This document shows positions 1 through 7,447 of a stretch of 64,000 bases of DNA, in pieces. The position numbers and the translations under genes are program-made. Position 1 is the first letter of the stretch, and each line of letters starts with the position of its first letter. Where the stretch lies: the NCBI RefSeq assembly GCF_012940005.1, contig NZ_SPMX01000012.1, positions 118,177 through 182,176 on the forward strand, read 5' to 3'. The notes beneath the pieces were generated by a model that ran no database searches, was not told the DNA's origin, and saw nothing but the letters and a program-made list of their open reading frames with translations. The DNA is from Candidatus Accumulibacter contiguus. Lineage in GTDB: Bacteria > Pseudomonadota > Gammaproteobacteria > Burkholderiales > Rhodocyclaceae.

Positions 1-888
1 GATTTCAGCCGCTCGGAAGGCTTGGGCGCAACGACGCGAACCCTGCTTGAACTCGGTCTGATCGAGACTCTGGGCCAATTCACCCAGGTTCCTTACTGGC
101 GTTGCCTGGATGCGGACATCACCAATCCGGTGATTCGTGAACAGGCGCTGGAAACCTACGAAACACTGAAAGAAAGCGAAAGAATCACTTTTGTTCAGCG
201 CAAGCTGGGTGGCAGCATGAACCGCTACAATGGCCCGATCGACGGCAAGATGAATGACACGCTCAAGGACGCCATCCTTGAATACCAGGCGCAAAACCAT
301 CTCGTGGCGGATGGGCGAATCAGTTTCGAGCTCTACGCCAGTCTGTTCGATGATATCCAGAACAACCTGGCTTATGTGCCCGGCACGCCACCGGCCAAAG
401 CAGCGGCGTACAGGCCACCTGCACCTGCGCCAGCGTTGCTCCCTCCACAGCAGGCGGCACCCGCTGCCTCTGCATTCCGGGTGAATCTCGAAAGCGACAA
501 AGGTTCGAAGCCAAGCTACAAGGTCGGCGAGTTCCTGAACATGTCACTGTCCTTGATGGGTGATGGCACCGTGTATTGCTACTACGAAGATATCAATCGT
601 TCCGTGGCACGAATTTTCCCCAACCAGTTCGTCGGCAATCCTACCTTGCGATCTGGCAGCACCATCAGGCTTCCCAGCGGCGGCTTCAAGATTCGCTTCG
701 ATCAGGCTGGCAAGGAGCGGGTCGCCTGTATTGGCGCTGACCGCGAACTGGTCGTCCCGGCCGCACTGAAAGGCGCCCGGGATCTGGCCCCCTTGCCCGT
801 CCGCTCGCTTGATGAAGTGGTGAGCCAGTACCGTCAAGGCAATCCGACTGCCATGAGCAGTTACATCGACATCACGGTTACCCGGTAA
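1..888 (+). CDS. CsgG-like / DUF4384 exported protein, 5' end outside window
   Basis: The frame is open from base 1, so the gene starts upstream of the window; the TTG at 22 is probably internal. The first visible segment (DFSRSEGLGATTRTLLELG, then IETLG) resembles the end of CsgG/curli-assembly-type domains. A peptidoglycan-binding-like stretch follows (about residues 55-110), then a Pro/Ala linker (about 120-155). The C-terminal domain looks like DUF4384, with KVGEFLNMSLSL and a YCYYED segment, a fold associated with surface or envelope proteins. CsgG-family proteins form outer-membrane export channels or channel-associated lipoproteins; whether this one forms a pore cannot be judged without the missing N-terminus. 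It is followed after 14 bases by a run of small exported proteins on the same strand and is probably their upstream operon partner. Confidence 0.7.
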   Translation, partial: DFSRSEGLGATTRTLLELGLIETLGQFTQVPYWRCLDADITNPVIREQALETYETLKESERITFVQRKLGGSMNRYNGPIDGKMNDTLKDAILEYQAQNHLVADGRISFELYASLFDDIQNNLAYVPGTPPAKAAAYRPPAPAPALLPPQQAAPAASAFRVNLESDKGSKPSYKVGEFLNMSLSLMGDGTVYCYYEDINRSVARIFPNQFVGNPTLRSGSTIRLPSGGFKIRFDQAGKERVACIGADRELVVPAALKGARDLAPLPVRSLDEVVSQYRQGNPTAMSSYIDITVTR

Positions 889-902
889 TCGACGAGATCG
901 CC

Positions 903-1490
903 ATGCCCCCCCTGGTCAGACTTCTTCTCCAGAACAGCGCATTGATGCTCTCAGTCATGTCGCCCATGGCGATGGCGGCAGACGGTCAGGCTGGGAAGGT
1001 CATGCTGTTGGCAGAATTGATCATTGTGCCGGAAAAGGCACCTTCGAAGTCAACCTCGCAATCACAGCGCGAGAAGGCAGGGAGATATCAAGGCGAAGCA
1101 CCGGCAAACCTGGAGGACGACGAGGTCGGAATTCTTGCGCCTCGTGGCGGCGCACCAACAGAAGAGAAAGCTTTCGAAAACCGCAATAAGGCCAGGGCAT
1201 ATCAACCAAGTGGTGATAATTCTTCACCTCCATCCTTTTCCGGGTCCGGGGCTGCTGGTTCCGATGGTGGCCAACCGCGTCACATGGAGCAACGCAATCG
1301 CGCACGCGCCTATACCGGGACAGGAAACGCTCAGGACATGGATTTGAGCCACGTCGGTCGCGACGGCATTCCACTCGTGCCATGCCATGAGGTCGACAAT
1401 GTTTCCGGAAGAATCGGGGACGACACCATGTCAGGTAGCATCGTGCATATCTTTCGCGATGGGCGGCAAGTCAAAGTTCGTTGTCGGTGA
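903..1490 (+). CDS. Hypothetical exported protein with repeated RNxARAY motif
   Basis: 195 residues of unknown family. The N-terminus (MPPLVRLLLQNSALMLSVMS, then PMAMA-A) looks like a signal peptide cleaved near residue 25. The mature part is hydrophilic and low in complexity. It carries two copies of a short motif: ENRNKARAYQPSG near residue 92 and EQRNRARAYTGTG near residue 130. A C-terminal segment (about 150-195) ends HIFRDGRQVKVRCR and may fold separately. A related ARAY-like motif (NISRAQAYRLS) occurs at the C-terminus of the protein encoded at 1838-2188, suggesting the small proteins of this operon share an interaction element. The start is the first ATG after the upstream stop; the ribosome binding site is weak. 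Function unknown. Confidence 0.6.
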   Translation: MPPLVRLLLQNSALMLSVMSPMAMAADGQAGKVMLLAELIIVPEKAPSKSTSQSQREKAGRYQGEAPANLEDDEVGILAPRGGAPTEEKAFENRNKARAYQPSGDNSSPPSFSGSGAAGSDGGQPRHMEQRNRARAYTGTGNAQDMDLSHVGRDGIPLVPCHEVDNVSGRIGDDTMSGSIVHIFRDGRQVKVRCR

Positions 1491-1560
1491 TTTTCCATGT
1501 CAACCGAACACTCCGCCACTGCGTTATATAGTCTATGAATCGTGCAATATGGAGACAGTA

Positions 1561-1866
1561 ATGAAATGGTGGGTTGCTATTGCCATTCTCGGTATGGCTA
1601 CGCTTGCACTGGCGCAAGTATCTGTTGATGTATCTGGACTCGGCGTGAAAGTACAGACAGGAAAAGGCGGATCGGTTGCAAGTAATACTGCGGGGACGAT
1701 TGACCCGGATGTGCAGATGGATGGTGTTGCCGTGATCAACGGCGAGGTGTTTGTGGATGGTGAAAAGGTTCCAAAGGGAAAATCGCCCTATACCTCCAAG
1801 AAGTCAGGCAAGACCTATGTAATTAAGTGGGAGAAAGATGGAAATGTCGCAATTCAGGAAAAATAG
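1561..1866 (+). CDS. Small exported hypothetical protein
   Basis: 101 residues with a signal peptide (MKWWVAIAILGMATLALAQ). I chose the ATG at 1561 because a GGAG lies just upstream (about 1551) and it places the hydrophobic segment at the N-terminus; a longer frame exists to 1387 but overlaps the preceding gene and lacks a signal sequence. The mature protein is short and rich in Val/Gly/Lys, with SVDVSGLGVKVQTGKGG and then GVAVINGEVFVDGEKVPKGK, which suggests a small beta-rich domain. No family recognised. It lies within the operon of exported proteins and overlaps the next start by 29 bases, suggesting translational coupling. Confidence 0.6.
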   Translation: MKWWVAIAILGMATLALAQVSVDVSGLGVKVQTGKGGSVASNTAGTIDPDVQMDGVAVINGEVFVDGEKVPKGKSPYTSKKSGKTYVIKWEKDGNVAIQEK

Positions 1867-2188
1867 CCTCCTGGGCATTTTTACCATTGGTTTTCTTGTT
1901 TCTTCAGCCCAGGCCGTGATCGTCATTGATTACAGTGTCGTGAGACCGCCACCACCTCCGGGAGGTTTGACGTCACGCTTCGTTCCTCTGGCAGAGACAG
2001 AGCCGGGATATCTCATGCAGAGAAGCAATGCCTGGCGCGTTTACAACCAGGACCGTCCACGTACGGGCGCTTTGCTGGTTTATCCGTGGGTATCGGGCTC
2101 GATTGGTGCGCCGACCTCGTTGCGACAAGTCGAAGTTCGTAACAATATATCACGTGCCCAGGCGTATCGCCTAAGCCCCCGTGAATAA
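1838..2188 (+). CDS. Small exported hypothetical protein with polyproline stretch
   Basis: 116 residues. The N-terminus (RKNSLLGIFTIGFLVSSAQA) is a clear signal peptide with an AQA cleavage site; the start may be the ATG at 1838 or at 1844. The mature part begins VIVIDYSVVRPPPPPGG and ends with RNNISRAQAYRLSPRE, similar to the RNxARAY motif of the protein at 903-1490. The gene starts inside the end of the preceding gene, indicating coupled translation. No family recognised; probably a component of the same envelope-associated locus. Confidence 0.55.
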   Translation: MEMSQFRKNSLLGIFTIGFLVSSAQAVIVIDYSVVRPPPPPGGLTSRFVPLAETEPGYLMQRSNAWRVYNQDRPRTGALLVYPWVSGSIGAPTSLRQVEVRNNISRAQAYRLSPRE

Positions 2189-2304
2189 GATTTTTGACGA
2201 TTAACATCCGACATGAATTGGAACCACGCTGCAAAAATATTGTCCAATTACTTATCTGGTACTGCTCAGGATAGGTTCCCGAATGATCTGTATGGGATAT
2301 ACAA

Positions 2305-3195
2305 GTGAAATCAGGATTTGACACTATTGCCGGACGCATCAGGAAAATGATCGGAACCAGTGTGCTCATGGCGATGACGCAATCGGCTTGGGCGCTGGAT
2401 GCCGTGCAAGCCGACTTTTCGCAGGTGTTCGATTCCCGCACGGGAGAACTGACTGTCTGGCAGATGGCCGAAAATCCCAGCATTTACATATTTGATTTCC
2501 CAGGCTTGACCTATCAAGGTCGCAGCTTCAACCGCATTACTCAATTTACGGAACAACAGACCACCGAGCCTTATCCCAAGGTACTGAGCAATCAGGAACT
2601 GGCTCGCTATGTCGAAGCAGCACGCCGCACACAGGCCGATTTTGCTTTCGGTCACGATGTGCTGATCTCCGAACTGGTGCAGTTCTTCAACTTTGCATTG
2701 CGTGACAAGGTTGAATTGAACCCGGAAGAAATTGTCATTCGCGAGTTCCTGATGGAACAGGGGCTGGTGCGCTTCTGGCGGGGTTTCTACCAGGCCATGA
2801 AACCAGGTGTTGTCGTGCTTGCCATACCGCAAACTCAGGACCGAAAAGCTACTGAACCGATGGTTTCTCCTGGTGCACGCTATGCCATCCTGTTGCATGA
2901 ACTGGCTCACGGCGAGTATTACGCAAACCCGCACTATGCCAAATTCTGTCAGCGTTTCTGGTACGAAACCATGACGGAAAACCAAAGGGAACTCTTCAAG
3001 CGCTTTCTCGCAAATTTCAATTATGCAGTCAATAATGAAGAACTTCTGATCAACGAAATGCAGGCGTACCTGATGTTCACGCCAGATCCGAAATCATTCA
3101 GTGCCCGCAAGTTGGGCGTCTCCGATGCGGAATTGCAATCGCTGCGAGAGACCTTCCGTCGCGGTAGTCCGCCCATCCGATTGCCCATGCGCTAG
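2305..3195 (+). CDS. Exported HExxH putative metallopeptidase-like protein
   Basis: 296 residues starting with GTG; the ATG at 2347 is an alternative. A hydrophobic segment (MIGTSVLMAMTQSAWA) ends in a likely signal peptidase site, so the protein is probably exported. The central signal is HELAH at residues 198-202, a canonical HExxH zinc-binding helix. A Glu in INEMQAY at about residue 251 could be the third ligand, as in gluzincins. The rest is not recognisable. The protein is encoded among small secreted proteins and beside an OmpA-like protein, so it may process or mature a surface component. Proteolytic activity is inferred from the motif only. Confidence 0.6.
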   Translation: MKSGFDTIAGRIRKMIGTSVLMAMTQSAWALDAVQADFSQVFDSRTGELTVWQMAENPSIYIFDFPGLTYQGRSFNRITQFTEQQTTEPYPKVLSNQELARYVEAARRTQADFAFGHDVLISELVQFFNFALRDKVELNPEEIVIREFLMEQGLVRFWRGFYQAMKPGVVVLAIPQTQDRKATEPMVSPGARYAILLHELAHGEYYANPHYAKFCQRFWYETMTENQRELFKRFLANFNYAVNNEELLINEMQAYLMFTPDPKSFSARKLGVSDAELQSLRETFRRGSPPIRLPMR

Positions 3196-3205
3196 GAGGC
3201 ATGAC

Positions 3206-3498
3206 ATGAAAAGACTTGGCTTGATTATAATTGTTTTGGCGACCTTTGCCGGTTCAACTCTCGCACAAAACAGTCAGCGCACGAAGGTTCAGGGCAACAC
3301 GGAAATCAATGCGACCACAAAAAAACATGACTGCGGTTGCCGCTGGAGACAACAACGTCGCAAAAAAATCGTGTCGGCGTCGTTCAAGGTGACCCAAAGG
3401 GCAACACCAGAGTTAACGTCGCTGCGGGCAACGTCACTACAGTGGCCATTGGGCGAAACAAAAAAGGCATGTACAAATATTGGAGGAGTAGTCAGTAA
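3206..3498 (+). pseudogene. QGNT-repeat exported protein, frameshifted at two A7 runs
   Basis: The N-terminus (MKRLGLIIIVLATFAGSTLA) is a signal peptide, followed by TKVQGNTEINATTK, matching the repeat start of the proteins at 4476 and 4837. As written, the frame then turns into non-homologous sequence and runs to 3511. Removing one A from each of two seven-A runs (3319-3325 and 3362-3368) gives a 96-residue protein. It continues NMTAVAAGDNNVAKNRVGVV and then GNTRVNVAAGNVTTVAIGRN, clearly the same two-repeat architecture. The corrected stop (TAA at 3496-3498) overlaps the next ATG by one base, as expected in an operon. The extra bases may be homopolymer miscalls, or sites of slippage or real mutation. 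Confidence 0.75.
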
Positions 3499-3809
3499 TG
3501 AATGCAAATAAGCAATTGACGAGTCTTGCGATCACCTTGGCGATGGCTTCGACTACGCTAAGCGCTTACGCCGTTGAGGGCCTGGATGCTCATGGAAACC
3601 AGAAAGTCAACAGTGCGATGGCCAAACGCTGGTCCGAACAAGCCAAGGGCCAGAAAACCCCGACCGACGAGAAGCAGGTCGTCAATGTCGGAAGCAAGAA
3701 ACAAGGCACCTGTAATGTCAATGTCGGAACGACACAACCCAACACTCGTGGTGGACGCAAGAACGACGTTGTCGTAACAACAAAAGAAGTCATCAACGTT
3801 TGCAAGTGA
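3498..3809 (+). CDS. Small exported hypothetical protein
   Basis: 103 residues with a signal peptide (NKQLTSLAITLAMASTTLSA, cleavage after YA). The mature protein is hydrophilic, rich in Lys/Asn/Gly, and has two Cys (GTCNVNVG and the terminal NVCK) that could form a disulfide in the periplasm or outside the cell. The start overlaps the corrected stop of the preceding QGNT-repeat gene (TAATG), with a GGAGG-like site at about 3482. No family recognised. Its position between repeat proteins and an OmpA-like protein suggests a structural or accessory role in the same locus. Confidence 0.6.
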   Translation: MNANKQLTSLAITLAMASTTLSAYAVEGLDAHGNQKVNSAMAKRWSEQAKGQKTPTDEKQVVNVGSKKQGTCNVNVGTTQPNTRGGRKNDVVVTTKEVINVCK

Positions 3810-3816
3810 GATCGCA

Positions 3817-4434
3817 ATGAATAACATTTCCAGGGTTTTGATGGGTTTGATGTTGATCGCCGGCGTAGGCGCAGCCCAGGCCGCATCGGATGAAGACAAG
3901 CTTAAGGAACTCGAGCGCGCGATGAACATGCCGTCCGACACCGGCATGCCACAGCAGAAACGTACCCGCGCAATCGTTTTTGACAATCAACAGCAATCCG
4001 GCTCTCAGGCAGCCGAACCCTCTGCCCAAGTTGCGCCATCCTCTACTACTGCAGCAGGCTCTCGTGATTGCGGCTCGCTACCGCCTGACGTACGCACGGT
4101 GGGGGTAGATTTCCCCATCCAGTTCAATGCCGGCAGTGCAACGGTTTCTTCTGCCTCTGAAGGCACCTTGAACCAGATCGCTAAAGTCCTGGCATTGTCG
4201 CCGGATCGCTGCATCATCGTCGAAGGGCACACCGACGTGATCGGTAATTATGAAAAAAACATGGCGCTGTCTCGCGACCGCGCCAATGCGGTGGTGATTT
4301 TCATCTCCACCCGACACGGAATCGATCGGAAGCGCTTTGTGCCGGTAGGCAAGGGCTCGACCGAGACGATGCCGAACCTCGACGCGCGCGATCCGAAGAA
4401 TCGTCGCGTCGTATTCAAGGTAGTAACTGGTTGA
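3817..4434 (+). CDS. OmpA-family peptidoglycan-binding protein
   Basis: 205 residues with a signal peptide ending AAQA-A near residue 23. A low-complexity linker rich in Gln/Ser/Ala (about 55-85) is followed by an OmpA C-terminal domain (about 95-203). That domain starts from a strand-like segment VDFPIQFNAGSATV and contains IVEGHTDVIGNYEKNMALSR and DPKNRRVVF. These residues match the family's peptidoglycan-contact loop and the conserved Asp/Arg pair. No lipobox Cys was seen, so it is likely periplasmic or part of an outer-membrane complex rather than a Pal-type lipoprotein. In this operon it may anchor the exported components to the cell wall. Confidence 0.85.
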   Translation: MNNISRVLMGLMLIAGVGAAQAASDEDKLKELERAMNMPSDTGMPQQKRTRAIVFDNQQQSGSQAAEPSAQVAPSSTTAAGSRDCGSLPPDVRTVGVDFPIQFNAGSATVSSASEGTLNQIAKVLALSPDRCIIVEGHTDVIGNYEKNMALSRDRANAVVIFISTRHGIDRKRFVPVGKGSTETMPNLDARDPKNRRVVFKVVTG

Positions 4435-4475
4435 TCCTTTCGCAGTACTTTTTTAACTGAACCAAGGAGACTCAC

Positions 4476-4790
4476 ATGCGTTTAATTTCTATGATGATTG
4501 CTGCTGCCGTTGTTGCTTCCCCGGCTTTCGCTCAACAAACCCAGCGTTCCAGCAACCCGCAGGGCGTGCAGATCCAGGGCAATACCGACATCAAGGCGAA
4601 AAACGAGAACGTGACAGCTGTCGCTGTCGGCGAAGGCAATGAAGCCAAGAATACGACCGGCGCCATCAAGGGTGGCACCCAGATTCAGGGCAACACCAAA
4701 ATCCAGGCTTCGCAGAAGAACGCGACCGCCGTTGCGGTGGGCAAGAACAACACCGCTGCCAACGAAGCCGGCGTCATCGGCGGCAAGTAA
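4476..4790 (+). CDS. QGNT-repeat exported protein (paralogue A)
   Basis: 104 residues with a signal peptide (MRLISMMIAAAVVASPAFA). The mature chain is almost entirely two tandem units of about 37 residues with the pattern QIQGNTxIxAxxxNxTAVAVG, then N-A-N, then G-I-GG. Alternating polar/hydrophobic residues with regularly spaced Asn, Gln and Gly recall curlin and other beta-solenoid or amyloid repeat proteins. That similarity is of style only; no family was recognised. A near-identical gene follows 46 bases later and a frameshifted one lies at 3206. An AGGAG precedes the ATG. With a CsgG-like gene at the start of the locus, a secreted fibre subunit is a reasonable hypothesis. Confidence 0.7.
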   Translation: MRLISMMIAAAVVASPAFAQQTQRSSNPQGVQIQGNTDIKAKNENVTAVAVGEGNEAKNTTGAIKGGTQIQGNTKIQASQKNATAVAVGKNNTAANEAGVIGGK

Positions 4791-5178
4791 TACGTCGTCC
4801 CCATAGTTCATCATTCCCATACCGGAGGAAACAACAATGCGCGCTCAATTCGCTATCATCGCCCTGGCTTCTGCTGTCATTTCTACCGCTGCTTTCGGTC
4901 AAGCCTCGCAAAGTGGCCCGAAGGGCAGCATGTCCTCACCGAATGCCCAAGGTGTTCAGATTCAGGGCAATACCGACATCAAGGCTAAAAACGAGAACGT
5001 GACGGCTGTTGCTGTTGGCGAAGGCAACACCGCCAAGAACACGACCGGTGCCATCAAGGGTGGTACCCAGATCCAGGGCAACACCAAAATCCAGGCCTCG
5101 CAAAAGAACGCGACCGCTGTTGCGGTGGGCAAGAACAACACCGCGGCCAATGAAGCTGGTGTTATCGGCGGAAAGTAA
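4560..5178 (+). repeat. Tandem duplication of the QGNT-repeat coding segment
   Basis: The 231 bases at 4560-4790 and at 4948-5178 encode almost the same 76 residues. The differences are mostly silent third-position changes, so the protein sequence appears to be under selection. Each copy itself contains two degenerate 37-codon units. Confidence 0.8.
4837..5178 (+). CDS. QGNT-repeat exported protein (paralogue B)
   Basis: 113 residues: a signal peptide (FAIIALASAVISTAAFG), a short Ser/Pro/Gly spacer absent from paralogue A, then the same two repeat units. From AQGVQIQGNTDIKAKNENVT to the terminal GVIGGK the sequence is nearly identical to the protein at 4476. GGAGG lies just upstream of the ATG. 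The two genes appear to be a recent tandem duplication whose signal peptides have diverged more than their repeats. It is the last gene before a rho-independent terminator at about 5222, so it ends the operon. Function unknown; a secreted structural or fibre-like role is inferred. Confidence 0.7.
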   Translation: MRAQFAIIALASAVISTAAFGQASQSGPKGSMSSPNAQGVQIQGNTDIKAKNENVTAVAVGEGNTAKNTTGAIKGGTQIQGNTKIQASQKNATAVAVGKNNTAANEAGVIGGK

Positions 5179-5221
5179 GCAACTGGAACCTGGCCATTGC
5201 GGCTACCCAGTTAGAAATGAT

Positions 5222-5254
5222 GGCTGGACGGGACATTCCCGCCCAGCCTTTTTT
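5222..5254 (+). terminator. Rho-independent terminator
   Basis: GGCTGGACGGGA, loop CAT, TCCCGCCCAGCC and then six T. The stem of about 12 pairs with one mismatch ends the plus-strand operon of exported proteins and lies in the short gap before the convergent gene ending at 5289. Confidence 0.85.
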
Positions 5255-5288
5255 ATTTCTTGTTGGCGGAGGTCGGCTTGGGCTCTTC

Positions 5289-7241
5289 TTACGGCCTTGA
5301 TCCCATCTCAGGCTTGGGCAAAAAAGTCATTTTCCCCTGGTCGGTTCTTTCGTTATTGCTGAAGATTCCTTCCCAGGAATCGCCATCGGGGAAGGTAATT
5401 TTTCCCGGCCCTTCCTTGACGCCATTTTTCCAGGAACCTTCGTAGCGGGAACCGGCTTTTGTCGTGTAACTGCCTTGGCCGTGGAATTCGCCGTTCAGTA
5501 TTTCACCTTCGTAAACATCCCCGTTATCAAAGATGGTTTTCCCTTTACCGTTCTGTTTGTTGTCCTCCCAATTGCCTTCATAACGGAAACTTCCAGGCGC
5601 AATGAAGACACCATAGCCTTGCTTGACACCGTTTTCAAGCTGGCCTTCAAAGCGTTGCCCATTCTGCCACTCGATTACCCCCTTGCCACTGGGTTGGCCA
5701 CTGGGTTGGGCAAAGCGAAAGTCGCCGATGTAGGTGGTGTCTCCAACCTGCACACGCTTCCCCAAGTCGGCCCTGGCCGGTACGGCGGCTACGGAAGGCA
5801 CCAAAGAGCCACTGGAGTCAGGTGCAGGCGGGACAATGCCGCCTGCCGAAATCGTACTGGCAGGCAGAAACCCAGCGGCGACGTCCTTGGCACGGTTGGG
5901 TTGTCCGACATAGACTGCGTTCCCGGTAAAGCGGATCGGCACGATGGTAAAGCGACCGGAGACGTCTGCTTCCGTGCGGTAGTGGCCGCCTTGGGTCTGA
6001 AATTCGATGATTTGCCGACCCTGCGGAAGAATGGCACGGGCTATGGAAATACGTTCCGGCAGGGTTCGCCAGTTGCGGTCGTCGGCCTGCTCGGTGCTCA
6101 CCGATACGACATTGGCAATCATCCCGGCGATCCAGTGCGCCTTGTTGGCCTGTTCCTGGACGACTGACTTGAGCCCCGCCCGGATGACCGTACGCAGGAT
6201 GATTCCCGGCATTTGATCCTTGAGCAGACGCCGCGCCATGGTGTCGATATTGGTCAGTGTCTCAACCGGATATCGACCTCCGGCAACCGCTAGCGAGGAA
6301 GGCACTGATACCTGTTCTGAAGCCTTGAGCACCGGGAAGGAGAGGGGGGTGATGAGCATTCCTCCTTTTCGCATGATAGGGATCGAAATAGTCAACGAGT
6401 CGATGCGCGGCGCGAATCCGGTCTCCAAAACGAAAAGCACATCGGTCTCGCCCGGGCCAGGTACGCGTTTGCCAAGATCATTGAGAGCACTCTGGATCAT
6501 GACTTTGCCCGGAGCCAGTTGCAGCGCGTTGCGATAACCCGGTTCGGCAAGCGAAGGTTCATCGGTGACTTCAAAAAAATAACCAGCCAGATAGTGCGCA
6601 AAGGCATTCTGGAAACCGTTCTTCAACTCGCGGACTTCCGGCGTATCGAGTTCCTGCATTGGATAGCCTTCAAGACTGCTGACCTGACCCGAATCTTGTT
6701 TGTTCGACTCGGCCTGGAGAGCGTCGTACTCCTTTTCACGGAAAGCCTCGATCAGCTTTTCACGCTCATAGGTTTTCTTCATCTCGATGCGGGCATGGTC
6801 GAAATTGCCGAGCATGATGTGGTTCAGTGTCAAGCGCGTCGAGAGCAACACCTTTTCATAGTCTTGCCCATCGTAACGGCGGGTCTTGTCGTTGATCAGA
6901 AAACTGCCAATGTCGCCAAACATCTTCGTTGGATTGGTACGAAATTCGTTTTCCCACGCCTGAATGATCTCATCGCCCTTCATCCAGGTTTCGCGGCTGC
7001 TGGTGAAGTTGCTGCCGAGGCTGAGCAACTCCCCTTTCTCGAAAAAGTAGAGAATGTCCTTGTCGTCCCCCTCATTGGCTCCTTCAATCTTTGCAACAGC
7101 CTGCTTGAGTGCGCCGGTCTTCACCAGGGTGACGGTTTCGTTCAGCTCGTCGGCATATTGGCGCAACATGCCCGCGGCGCAGATCGAAGGCATTGCGGTC
7201 ATCAGCAATAGCAGTGAACAAGTGTAGACAATCGGTTTCAT
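5289..7241 (-). CDS. COG3014-like TPR protein with C-terminal MORN repeats
   Basis: About 650 residues. I chose the start MKPIVYTCSLLLLMTAMPS, then ICAAG, because it has a GGGAGATG-type ribosome binding site and a signal peptide; the open frame extends upstream to 7427. Residues about 25-330 resemble COG3014-type proteins (helical TPR-like region, with FFEKGELLSLG and an AHYLAGYFFEVTDEPSLAE segment). These are often encoded with CsgG/Lpo-type lipoproteins. The middle (about 330-510) looks beta-rich. The C-terminus (about 515-645) holds about five MORN-type units, such as RYEGNWEDNKQNGKGKTIF, VYEGEILNGEFHGQGSY and RYEGSWKNGVKEGPGKITF. The gene is convergent with the fibre-like operon and likely works with it. 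The fusion of the two parts is unusual; its role is unknown. Confidence 0.7.
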   Translation of the reverse strand: MKPIVYTCSLLLLMTAMPSICAAGMLRQYADELNETVTLVKTGALKQAVAKIEGANEGDDKDILYFFEKGELLSLGSNFTSSRETWMKGDEIIQAWENEFRTNPTKMFGDIGSFLINDKTRRYDGQDYEKVLLSTRLTLNHIMLGNFDHARIEMKKTYEREKLIEAFREKEYDALQAESNKQDSGQVSSLEGYPMQELDTPEVRELKNGFQNAFAHYLAGYFFEVTDEPSLAEPGYRNALQLAPGKVMIQSALNDLGKRVPGPGETDVLFVLETGFAPRIDSLTISIPIMRKGGMLITPLSFPVLKASEQVSVPSSLAVAGGRYPVETLTNIDTMARRLLKDQMPGIILRTVIRAGLKSVVQEQANKAHWIAGMIANVVSVSTEQADDRNWRTLPERISIARAILPQGRQIIEFQTQGGHYRTEADVSGRFTIVPIRFTGNAVYVGQPNRAKDVAAGFLPASTISAGGIVPPAPDSSGSLVPSVAAVPARADLGKRVQVGDTTYIGDFRFAQPSGQPSGKGVIEWQNGQRFEGQLENGVKQGYGVFIAPGSFRYEGNWEDNKQNGKGKTIFDNGDVYEGEILNGEFHGQGSYTTKAGSRYEGSWKNGVKEGPGKITFPDGDSWEGIFSNNERTDQGKMTFLPKPEMGSRP

Positions 7242-7447
7242 GGTCATCTCCCTGAAAGGGCTTGTTTTTATAGCGCTGATCGACATTTTTCGTGACGGTG
7301 GAAGGGGAGCAGAATCGTGGCCGGACTTCCGCGGCAGGTTCTTGAAATCAGCCAGGCGCCGGCGCAGTATAACAACTGTGATCACCACATCGGAGCCTGC
7401 CATGTACATGTACGTCCGCAAATCCACTCAGATCAGGCATTGATCCG

